This document shows, piece after piece, positions 1 through 5,653 of a DNA stretch of 7,352 bases. The notes below the pieces were generated by a model. The model saw only the letters and a program-made list of their open reading frames with translations, made no database searches and was not told the origin of the DNA. The DNA comes from Clostridiales bacterium. Lineage in GTDB: Bacteria; Bacillota; Clostridia; Oscillospirales; JAAYOS01. The position numbers and the translations under genes are program-made. Location of the stretch: the NCBI GenBank assembly GCA_012521525.1, contig JAAYMG010000212.1, forward strand, positions 1-7,352, in the 5' to 3' direction. Within the stretch, counting starts at the first letter, position 1. The number at the start of each line of letters is the position of its first letter.

Positions 1-2183
1 CGGAGGTATTCCTTTCACTGGAAAGACCTTGCGGAAATTTCATGCTCAGGGTATCGGGCAGGGCCGACGGTGTGCTGACAGATTCGGAAGGCGCTATGAT
101 AGATGAAATAAAGTCCACGGCCGTTCCCGCCGATTTGCTCGAGGAGAACCTGCACCCCGTATATTGGGCCCAGGCGATGTGCTATGGATTCATGTATTGC
201 GTTGAAAACGGCCTCGATCGCATACGTCTAAGACTTACCTATTACCAGATCGAGACCGATGAAGTCGTACGTTTCGTCCGTTCCCATACATATGCCGAGC
301 TTGACATGTTTTTTGATGACCTGATCGAACGATTCAGAAAGTGGGCTGAACTGAGGGATGACTGGATCAGGATAAGGGATGGGTCTGTCAAATCCCTTCA
401 ATTTCCGTATCCGTCATACCGCGAGGGGCAGCGAAGGCTTGCAGTGTCCGTATACAAGGCAATAAGAGATGAAAAAATGCTCTTTGTCCAGGCACCGACC
501 GGAACAGGCAAGACTATTTCCACCCTTTTCCCCGCGGTCAAGGCTGTGGGAGAGGGAATCGCAGAAAAGATTTTCTACCTGACCGCGAAGACGATCACAA
601 GGCAGGTCGCCGAAAAAGCTTGCAGGGATATGCTGGATACCGGGCTTCGCTTAAAAATCGCGACGCTTACTGCCAGGAACAAGATTTGCTTCCTTGAACA
701 TCGGGAATGCAATCCGGAATCATGCAACTATGCTAAAGGGCATTACGACAGGGTCAACGAAGCGCTGTATAACATGCTGCGAACGGATGATATGTTCGAC
801 AGGGCGACTATTGAGCGTTATGCGGAAGAGAACAGTCTTTGCCCGTATGAGCTGAGCCTGGACATTGCCAACTGGTGTGATTGCATCATTGCTGACTATA
901 ATTATGTGTTTGACCCGCAGGTATATCTCAGGAGATTTTTCGCTTCCGGGGAAAGACGGGATCATGTCTTCCTGATCGACGAAGCCCATAACCTGCCTGA
1001 CCGCGCACGCGAAATGTTTTCGGCAGGCCTTTCGAAATCAGCTTTCCTGCAGGCGCGAAGGCTGCTCGGGAAAAAGGACAGGCTAAAAAAGATATTGTCC
1101 GGCATAAATTCCGAAATGCTTGCTATGCGAAAAGAGTGCGGTCCCGGCAACATGCTGAAGAAGGCGGAGCCGGGAGCAGAATTCCTGAAGCTTCTTTACG
1201 CGTTTGTCCCTGCCTGCGAGGAGCTGATGAAGCAGCATCCCGATCCGGAAGTCGAAGAAGTCCTGCTCACTTTATATTTCGACGTATTAGCGTTCCTGAA
1301 AATATATGAGTTGTATGATGAGCGATATATCACGCTGATAGAGACGAACGGGAAGGAAGTTGTCGTTCGTTTATTCTGCCTTGACCCGTCAAAACATCTT
1401 GGTGAAAGGATGAAGCAAGGCAGGACTTCGATACTGTTTTCGGCTACGCTGACGCCTCTGGAGTACTTCAGAAATGTGCTCGGCGGTGACCCGGATTCGA
1501 TGGTCCGGAGGGCTTTGTCTCCTTTCCCGCGTGAAAACCTCTGCCTGATAGTACACGATAATATAAATACGAGGTTTCGAAATCGTGAACACACTTTACA
1601 TGATATTGCCGACGCGATCGCGGTGACGGCCGGTGTCAAGGCCGGAAACTATATCGTATATTTTCCGTCTTACGCATATATGAAATCGGTATATGACGTT
1701 TTCAGAGAAAAGTACCCTGAAGTAAAAACGGTGATCCAGTCGGCAAATATGAAGGAGCAGGAGCGGGAGGAGTTCCTGGATCGATTCGGTGCCGGCAACG
1801 ATGAAACCCTTGTCGGGTTTTGTGTCCTTGGCGGGATATTCTCTGAAGGCATCGACCTTCAGGGAGAACGCCTGATAGGAGTGATCGTTGTAGGAGTCGG
1901 ACTTCCGCAAATCTCGCCCGTTGCCGATATGATCCGTGAGTATTATGACAGGAAGAACGGGATGGGCTATGCCTATGCATATATGTATCCCGGCATGAAC
2001 AAGGTGCTTCAGGCTGCCGGCCGCGTCATTCGAAGCGAGGATGACAGGGGCGTGGTCGTGCTCATAGATGACCGGTTCAATACAAAAGTGTACCGCGACC
2101 TGATGCCGGAGCATTGGCGCGGTTGCGTGCAAGTCCGCAGTAATGATCAATTAAGGCAGATCGTAAGCGAATTTTGGAGATAA
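1..2183 (+). CDS. XPD/DinG-family ATP-dependent DNA helicase with N-terminal PD-(D/E)XK nuclease domain (5' partial)
   Basis: The reading frame is open from base 3 to the TAA at 2181-2183. The first in-window ATG (position 42) is not the real start, because 13 further coding codons precede it and it falls inside a nuclease fold. Numbering from that Met: a RecB/Cas4-like nuclease signature has Asp9 in GRADG, Glu22 and Lys24 in IDEIKS, and a QxxxY motif at 44-48. The helicase motifs follow: Walker A APTGTGKT (151-158), TAKT (181-184), DEAH (313-316), SATLTP (467-472), a GIFSEGIDL motif (598-606) and QAAGRVIR (657-664). Cys216, 223, 228 and 267, the last in CPY as in XPD, probably bind a 4Fe-4S cluster. 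Known role of the family: cytosolic 5'-3' unwinding in DNA repair or replication. Nuclease activity is inferred from motifs only. It converges with the PAP2 gene, leaving 31 bp and no clear terminator. Confidence 0.93.
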   Translation, partial: EVFLSLERPCGNFMLRVSGRADGVLTDSEGAMIDEIKSTAVPADLLEENLHPVYWAQAMCYGFMYCVENGLDRIRLRLTYYQIETDEVVRFVRSHTYAELDMFFDDLIERFRKWAELRDDWIRIRDGSVKSLQFPYPSYREGQRRLAVSVYKAIRDEKMLFVQAPTGTGKTISTLFPAVKAVGEGIAEKIFYLTAKTITRQVAEKACRDMLDTGLRLKIATLTARNKICFLEHRECNPESCNYAKGHYDRVNEALYNMLRTDDMFDRATIERYAEENSLCPYELSLDIANWCDCIIADYNYVFDPQVYLRRFFASGERRDHVFLIDEAHNLPDRAREMFSAGLSKSAFLQARRLLGKKDRLKKILSGINSEMLAMRKECGPGNMLKKAEPGAEFLKLLYAFVPACEELMKQHPDPEVEEVLLTLYFDVLAFLKIYELYDERYITLIETNGKEVVVRLFCLDPSKHLGERMKQGRTSILFSATLTPLEYFRNVLGGDPDSMVRRALSPFPRENLCLIVHDNINTRFRNREHTLHDIADAIAVTAGVKAGNYIVYFPSYAYMKSVYDVFREKYPEVKTVIQSANMKEQEREEFLDRFGAGNDETLVGFCVLGGIFSEGIDLQGERLIGVIVVGVGLPQISPVADMIREYYDRKNGMGYAYAYMYPGMNKVLQAAGRVIRSEDDRGVVVLIDDRFNTKVYRDLMPEHWRGCVQVRSNDQLRQIVSEFWR

Positions 2184-2214
2184 GACTACTTGATTAGTTA
2201 TAATATTTGTTGAG

Positions 2215-3060
2215 TCACATAGCCTTTAAGAACGATTCTGCTATATGTGTATTGACTATTATTCCGATACAACCCCAGAAGATGCCGAGGGTTGCGCCCG
2301 CAATAACATCCCTCGGGTAGTGCATGCCAAGATACATCCTGGTGATTCCGACTACAAGTGCAATAGCATATATAATTATATGTGCAATTACGTTGCCGTC
2401 CATATATGCAAGTAGAAGTGTTGCCGTATAAAAGGCCTGTGAAGTGTGCCCGCTGGGAAAGGACTTGCCGCGAGCCCTTTGCCCCACGACACGCACATCT
2501 TTCAGCCCGGTAAAAGGCCTCTCCCTTCGCAGGATCGCCTTTATTGCTTCCACTAGAAGCCACAGAAGCAGCGAAGAAAGAACGAAGACGTATGAAACAT
2601 GAGGGCTGACGCGTGCATACAGATAGACAGCTACCAATCCTGTGACGAAGCCGTTCCCCAGTTCGGTAAGAGTTCGCATGATATTGTCGAGCCAGGGTGT
2701 GCGTGTCCCCCGGGTGTTGAAGAATCGGAAGACCGCAGCGTCGATTTTCTGGCCGGATGCCCAAAGGAGAGATAAAGTTATTGCACCGAACAGCATAAGC
2801 AGGACCAGCTCGGTGATATGTTCTGCAGCCATCGACCGAAGGCCCAGCCAAAAGCTTTGCGGCAAAAGCGAAGCGAAGCCCAAAAGGGCCGCAGATATTA
2901 TCAGCACCCATTGTACGGGCCGTATCCTGCGAATTTTTTGCAGGACTTTATAGCAAAAGGCACATTGGTTGTTTTCTTTGAGTTTTAACAGCAGTTCGGG
3001 CATGGGCTTCGGGGACCGTGAATTGTTTGGTTGATTCGACGTGATACCTATGGTGTTCAC
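2215..3060 (-). CDS. PAP2-family membrane phosphatase (phosphatidate or undecaprenyl-pyrophosphate phosphatase-like)
   Basis: The 281-residue product carries all three phosphatase motifs of the PAP2 superfamily: Lys174 to Arg181-Pro182 (KAILRRERP), FPSGH at 201-205, and R241-x5-H247-x3-D251. His205 and His247 are the expected catalytic pair. Hydrophobic segments near 50-70, 82-101, 134-150, 155-174, 207-221, 224-243 and 251-272 indicate a multi-pass membrane protein. The family hydrolyses lipid phosphates such as phosphatidate or undecaprenyl pyrophosphate; the substrate here is undetermined. The gene lies 40 bp after the lipid kinase gene on the same strand, so the two are probably co-transcribed and act on related lipids. 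The start is uncertain. The longest frame opens with GTG at 3060, with an in-frame TAA nine bases upstream of it. Neither it nor ATG at 3003 (residue 20) has a good ribosome site. The first 50 residues carry no family signature. Confidence 0.92.
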   Translation of the reverse strand: MNTIGITSNQPNNSRSPKPMPELLLKLKENNQCAFCYKVLQKIRRIRPVQWVLIISAALLGFASLLPQSFWLGLRSMAAEHITELVLLMLFGAITLSLLWASGQKIDAAVFRFFNTRGTRTPWLDNIMRTLTELGNGFVTGLVAVYLYARVSPHVSYVFVLSSLLLWLLVEAIKAILRRERPFTGLKDVRVVGQRARGKSFPSGHTSQAFYTATLLLAYMDGNVIAHIIIYAIALVVGITRMYLGMHYPRDVIAGATLGIFWGCIGIIVNTHIAESFLKAM

Positions 3061-3100
3061 CGCCTGTTACAGTAGTATTCATGTTCTTATTTTCTTTGCA

Positions 3101-4018
3101 TCATGGAGGTGCTATGACGGAAAGGGCCCTCCTTTTAACCTCGATTTCGACCGGACCATTGCCTAATACTCTCCCGTCAGCCATGACCGGCATCGGTGGC
3201 TTAGTCTCGATCGATATTTTTCTGGCTCTGAAACACTGGACCCTTGCGTCTTTGATGTCGCCTGTAGAACGCTTGGACAACGAGTAGCCGAGCAGCTTAA
3301 GTTTTGATATATCTCCCATATAGAGCACGTCCAAATAACCGTCCATGTATGAGCCGCTGCTTCCTATCTGAAAATTGCGGCCTGCGAATGGCATGTTGCA
3401 TACAGCAATTATATGCCCTCTGCATGATACCAGTTGCTTCTCGTTTATGATCATCGTGATATCCGACGGCTCCGACGTTATGAGGGTGGATATCAGGTCT
3501 GGTATTTTGCCGATCTGTCCGTGCTGTATCATGTCCGCCGAATCGAAAACTGCTGAAGTGAGTCCAATGCTGCAGACTTCAATGAAATATGACCGTTTTC
3601 CCTGAAAGGAAAGCGACCCCAGGTCTATCTTTTTTCGTTTGCCCGATACGAGCAATTCGACTGCCTCCGATAGAGAAGACGGGATGCCCAGACTGAGGGC
3701 TATGTTGTTTTGCGTTCCGAGTGGAAGTATGCCAAGGTTTACAGGTTTGCCCGCTGCCGCCATTGATACTGCCGATACAGTTCCGTCACCGCCGCACGCT
3801 ATTACCGTGCGTATTCCGCATTTGATCCCTCTTGAGACAATTGAATGGATGTTTGACCTGGGAATCAGAAGCTGTGTGACTGGCTCGATTTTTCTATCTT
3901 TTATCCTGCATATTATATCGTTGATCTTGTCCAAATCATGGCGTATCGCACCTGCGGACGGGTTTATGAGAAGCAGGGCCCTGTTGACGCCATTAGTTGT
4001 TTTCTTCAGTCTTAACAT
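3101..4018 (-). CDS. Diacylglycerol kinase-family lipid kinase
   Basis: The 305-residue protein has the DAGK catalytic fold signatures. LLLINPSAG near 15-23 is the first strand and phosphate loop, CGGDGT at 75-80 is the nucleotide-binding motif, and GILPLGTQNNIA at 96-107 corresponds to the family GTxND/N motif. IDLG follows at 131-134, and a C-terminal ADGR segment matches the conserved DG motif closing the second domain. Family members (DgkB, YegS, BmrU types) use ATP to phosphorylate diacylglycerol or other lipid alcohols at the inner membrane face; the substrate cannot be read from the sequence. No membrane segment or signal peptide is evident. The ATG at 4018-4016 follows AAAAGGG (minus strand, 4035-4029) at 10 bases, an acceptable ribosome site. 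It is the first gene of a two-gene minus-strand unit with the PAP2 phosphatase. In many bacteria the two domains occur fused in one protein, which supports a joint role. Confidence 0.93.
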   Translation of the reverse strand: MLRLKKTTNGVNRALLLINPSAGAIRHDLDKINDIICRIKDRKIEPVTQLLIPRSNIHSIVSRGIKCGIRTVIACGGDGTVSAVSMAAAGKPVNLGILPLGTQNNIALSLGIPSSLSEAVELLVSGKRKKIDLGSLSFQGKRSYFIEVCSIGLTSAVFDSADMIQHGQIGKIPDLISTLITSEPSDITMIINEKQLVSCRGHIIAVCNMPFAGRNFQIGSSGSYMDGYLDVLYMGDISKLKLLGYSLSKRSTGDIKDARVQCFRARKISIETKPPMPVMADGRVLGNGPVEIEVKRRALSVIAPP

Positions 4019-4173
4019 TTTTCGATTGCCCTTTTACTGTCACCGTTAATCATCCGATGTTCCTTTGGCTGCTATTTACCGGAATTTCAAATCATCATGA
4101 TCTGACAAAAAACCTATGGCCAATAACTGAGGTCGGAATCACTTCATAATGCAGTATTTTATTATTTTCAGTT

Positions 4174-4193
4174 GCTTCGGGTATATACGAAGC
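4174..4193. repeat. Inverted repeat upstream of the lplA promoter
   Basis: GCTTCG (4174-4179) and CGAAGC (4188-4193) form a perfect 6-bp dyad around an 8-base AT-rich centre. It ends 21 bp before the -35 hexamer of the lplA promoter, a position where an activator or the edge of a repressor could bind. A regulator site is inference; such short dyads also occur by chance. Confidence 0.35.
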
Positions 4194-4214
4194 GCCGATC
4201 ATAATAGTTGCAAC

Positions 4215-4243
4215 TTGACAGGCATCAGCAATGAATTTAGAAT
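4215..4243 (+). promoter_or_regulatory. Predicted sigma-A/sigma-70 promoter for lplA
   Basis: A perfect -35 hexamer TTGACA (4215-4220), a 17-bp spacer and a -10 TAGAAT (4238-4243, 5 of 6 matches) make a strong housekeeping promoter. Transcription would start near 4250, giving an lplA leader of about 130 nt. It is the best promoter seen between the lipid kinase and lplA. Confidence 0.72.
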
Positions 4244-4254
4244 GTGTTTATTCT

Positions 4255-4264
4255 TCATCGATGA
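4255..4264. repeat. 10-bp perfect palindrome at the start of the lplA leader
   Basis: TCATCGATGA reads the same on both strands and sits about 5-15 bases after the predicted lplA transcription start. That is a common place for a repressor operator. There is no independent support for a bound protein. Confidence 0.3.
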
Positions 4265-4287
4265 GATTTTGATTTGCCAGACAATGT

Positions 4288-4316
4288 TATCGTATCGGAC
4301 TTAAGGGTATCGTATC
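4288..4316 (+). repeat. Direct repeat TATCGTATC, two copies 20 bp apart
   Basis: TATCGTATC occurs at 4288-4296 and again at 4308-4316, start to start 20 bp, close to two helical turns. This spacing puts both copies on the same DNA face and is typical of paired regulator sites. The repeats lie in the transcribed leader of lplA, so an RNA-level role is also possible. Function is unproven. Confidence 0.4.
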
Positions 4317-4381
4317 ACAGCCGCAGCAGCTGAAACTGCCTGATGCAGCAAATAGTTATAAGCAAAGGATGAGGGTACAGG

Positions 4382-5356
4382 ATGATAAGATATTTTTACA
4401 TGTCGCCATACAACGACGGGCATCTAAATCTTGCCATAGATGAGTACTTCCTTGATACTGTCAGTCCAGATGATTTTATCCTTTACTTATATATCAATAG
4501 CAATGACGTGATAATCGGAAGGAACCAGAACGCCTGGAAGGAATGCAACATAGCAAAGATGGAGGCCGACGGTGTAAGGCTCGTCAGGCGTATTTCGGGC
4601 GGCGGAGCCGTCTATCATGATACGGGCAACTTGAATTTTTCCTTCATAACGGGAGAAAAGAACTATAACGTTGAGAGGCAGACCCAAATGATCCTTGCTG
4701 CCGTGCGGTATTTGGGCATCGAGGCCGAGTTCTCGGGCAGGAATGACATCACTGTAAACGGACGGAAGTTCTCGGGAAACGCTTTTGCCTCACGCAGACA
4801 AAACAGGCAGCACCACGGTACGCTTCTTATAAATGCGAACATGACAAGGCTTTCGGAATATCTGAACGTACCCGAGCAGAAGATCAGATCAAAGGGAGTT
4901 GAATCCGTGCGTGCGCGGGTATGCAACCTGACCGAGATAATTCCGGACCTTACGGTCGAAAAGGCGATCGAAGCGCTCAGGAAAGCTTACCGGGAGCATT
5001 ACGGCGAATTTGAAGAACTTAGTGATGATTTCCTTGACAAGGAAAAGGTTGATGACCTGTACAGGAAACACAGCTCATGGGAGTGGCGGATGGGCAGAAC
5101 GCCGGAGTTCGACTATGAGATCGACACAAGGTTTGTCTGGGGCGGTGTGCAGTTGTACTTGTCCATGGAAAACGGGACGATAAAAAATGTCAGTCTGTAT
5201 ACTGATGCGCTGGATACTTCGCTGCCTCAGATCGTAGAGGATGCACTGACGGGGGTCTTGTTCAGGTCGGACGATATGGCCGACAGCCTTATAGCCGTTT
5301 CGGATGATCAGAGCATCCATGATATTGCGGAGTATTTGCGCAATCTGAGACTGTAA
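4382..5356 (+). CDS. lplA: Lipoate--protein ligase A
   Basis: The 324-residue protein matches the full two-domain LplA. The catalytic domain shows IIGRNQNAWKECN (44-56), the lipoyl-AMP binding motif RRISGGGAVYHDTGN (69-83), GRND (119-122) and GRKFSGNAF (127-135); Lys129 aligns with the catalytic Lys of E. coli LplA. HHGTLL (144-149) and SKGVESVRARVCNL (170-183) complete the domain. An accessory C-terminal domain of about 75-90 residues follows. The cytosolic enzyme activates free lipoate with ATP and attaches it to a lysine of lipoyl domains such as GcvH or the E2 subunits of 2-oxoacid dehydrogenases. The ATG at 4382 follows GAGGG (4371-4375) at 6 bases. It is probably transcribed alone from the promoter at 4215-4243 and is followed by a strong hairpin. 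No lipoate-dependent enzyme gene adjoins it here. Confidence 0.96.
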   Translation: MIRYFYMSPYNDGHLNLAIDEYFLDTVSPDDFILYLYINSNDVIIGRNQNAWKECNIAKMEADGVRLVRRISGGGAVYHDTGNLNFSFITGEKNYNVERQTQMILAAVRYLGIEAEFSGRNDITVNGRKFSGNAFASRRQNRQHHGTLLINANMTRLSEYLNVPEQKIRSKGVESVRARVCNLTEIIPDLTVEKAIEALRKAYREHYGEFEELSDDFLDKEKVDDLYRKHSSWEWRMGRTPEFDYEIDTRFVWGGVQLYLSMENGTIKNVSLYTDALDTSLPQIVEDALTGVLFRSDDMADSLIAVSDDQSIHDIAEYLRNLRL

Positions 5357-5378
5357 TGCAGATCTGTGAACGCAGCAT

Positions 5379-5418
5379 GCCTCGCCGTGTATTCCTGAAA
5401 AGGAAAGCCCGGCGGGGC
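5379..5418 (+). terminator. Strong hairpin downstream of lplA (terminator-like, no U tract)
   Basis: GCCTCGCCG (5379-5387) pairs with CGGCGGGGC (5410-5418) over 9 bp, with one G-U. Inside, after a 4x4 internal loop, TTCCT (5392-5396) pairs with AGGAA (5401-5405) and closes a GAAA tetraloop, a stable GNRA cap. It begins 22 bases after the lplA stop. A classical intrinsic terminator would have a run of U after the stem. Here the next bases are GTAAAAATG, so it may instead protect the 3' end of the mRNA or act with a factor. Confidence 0.5.
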
Positions 5419-5437
5419 GTAAAAATGCCGTGAACTA

Positions 5438-5465
5438 TTGACCAGACTTATAGATAGGATAGATT
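5438..5465 (+). promoter_or_regulatory. Weak candidate promoter in the lplA-aldolase intergenic region
   Basis: TTGACC (5438-5443, 5 of 6) and TAGATT (5460-5465, 4 of 6) are 16 bp apart. If used, it would transcribe the structured AT-rich stretch at 5470-5580 upstream of the main aldolase promoter. In AT-rich DNA such pairs arise by chance, so this is tentative. Confidence 0.25.
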
Positions 5466-5505
5466 TAATAAATATGATCGGAGGAATTTTATCAAATATT
5501 TAACG

Positions 5506-5576
5506 AAAGGTGATAATTATTGCTGTTCACTGTGGAAAATACTCTATTCAAATAGAAACAAATATAATTAACCTTT
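5506..5576 (+). repeat. Long-range inverted repeat enclosing a ribosome-site-like motif
   Basis: AAAGGT (5506-5511) and TAATTA (5514-5519) are complementary to ACCTTT (5571-5576) and TAATTA (5565-5570), giving 12 pairs with a two-base bulge (GA, 5512-5513). The 45-nt loop contains small dyads such as CTAT/ATAG around 5544-5555. The stem would hide the AAAGGTGA motif that precedes a TTG-initiated 11-codon frame at 5520-5555. It ends 7 bases before the -35 of the aldolase promoter, so it matters as RNA only if transcription arrives from upstream. Confidence 0.35.
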
Positions 5577-5583
5577 GCTTTTA

Positions 5584-5612
5584 TTGACAGATGTTGAATC
5601 CTATTGTATAAT
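5584..5612 (+). promoter_or_regulatory. Perfect-consensus sigma-A/sigma-70 promoter for the aldolase-dehydrogenase unit
   Basis: TTGACA (5584-5589), a 17-bp spacer and TATAAT (5607-5612) match consensus at all 12 positions. Transcription would start near 5619, leaving a leader of about 35 nt before the chosen ATG. A promoter this strong in front of a catabolic gene normally needs tight repression, which fits the dyad overlapping it at 5604-5629. Confidence 0.85.
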
Positions 5613-5629
5613 CAGTATAAATCATACAA
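5604..5629. promoter_or_regulatory. Operator-like dyad overlapping the -10 and start site of the aldolase promoter
   Basis: TTGTAT (5604-5609) and ATACAA (5624-5629) are perfect inverted half-sites. Counting inward, the pairing also holds at 5611-5612 with 5621-5622, giving half-site TTGTATNAT with 8 of 9 positions symmetric. The dyad spans the entire -10 hexamer and the predicted start site, where a repressor would block RNA polymerase. The binding protein is unknown, and no regulator gene is in the window. Part of the symmetry comes from the AT-rich -10 element itself. Confidence 0.5.
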
Positions 5630-5653
5630 AAACAAAGATTGGATGATAGAACG

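Larger units (their letters stand above)
4019..4381. other. Divergent intergenic region between lipid kinase and lplA (363 bp)
   Basis: This gene-free stretch separates the leftward lipid kinase from the rightward lplA. No open frame of note is seen. It holds a good rightward promoter at 4215-4243, an inverted repeat upstream of it (4174-4193), a perfect 10-bp palindrome just after the predicted transcription start (4255-4264), a 9-bp direct repeat with 20-bp period (4288-4316), and the lplA ribosome site (GAGGG, 4371-4375). I looked for a leftward promoter for the lipid kinase and found no convincing -35/-10 pair. The predicted lplA leader is about 130 nt. I recognise no known riboswitch in it. 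Confidence 0.7.
5357..5653. other. Intergenic region between lplA and the aldolase gene (297 bp)
   Basis: The first third is GC-rich and holds the hairpin after lplA (5379-5418). From about 5431 the composition turns AT-rich. That part holds a weak promoter candidate (5438-5465), two well-formed ribosome-site-like motifs (GGAGG 5480-5484, AAAGGTGA 5506-5513) that lead only to very short frames, a long-range inverted repeat (5506-5576), and the perfect promoter and dyad of the aldolase gene (5584-5629). No protein-coding gene longer than about 11 codons follows either ribosome-site motif. Confidence 0.65.

Noticed and set aside
1196..1639. Minus-strand open frame of 147 codons inside the helicase gene
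   Set aside because: Antisense to a strongly supported helicase; the translation is serine- and cysteine-rich with no recognisable motif.
1596..2150. Minus-strand open frame of 184 codons inside the helicase gene
   Set aside because: It covers helicase motifs V and VI on the other strand; no family signature and no ribosome site that stood out.
2216..2249. Inverted repeat CACATAGC / GCTATATGTG at the PAP2 3' end as a bidirectional terminator
   Set aside because: The stem has a two-base bulge and low GC, lies mostly inside the coding sequence, and is followed by no U tract on either strand.
2198..2911. Minus-strand open frame of 237 codons overlapping the PAP2 gene
   Set aside because: Same strand but a different frame from a gene with all PAP2 catalytic motifs; the alternative translation is rich in Cys, Arg and Ser with no domain.
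3639..4049. Plus-strand open frame of 136 codons opposite the lipid kinase
   Set aside because: It is antisense to the GGDGT and GTQNN motifs of the kinase and shows no domain of its own.
4081..4200. Leftward promoter for the lipid kinase
   Set aside because: Isolated -10-like and -35-like hexamers occur, but no pair with 16-18 bp spacing met a reasonable match.
4326..4348. Alternative GCAG/CTGC stems in the lplA leader that could switch
   Set aside because: The central CTGC can pair with GCAG on either side, but each stem is only 4 bp in a GCAG-rich tract; too weak to call a riboswitch or attenuator.
5474..5503. Nine-codon ATG frame as a leader peptide gene
   Set aside because: No ribosome site precedes its ATG, and the GGAGG motif lies inside it; more likely chance.
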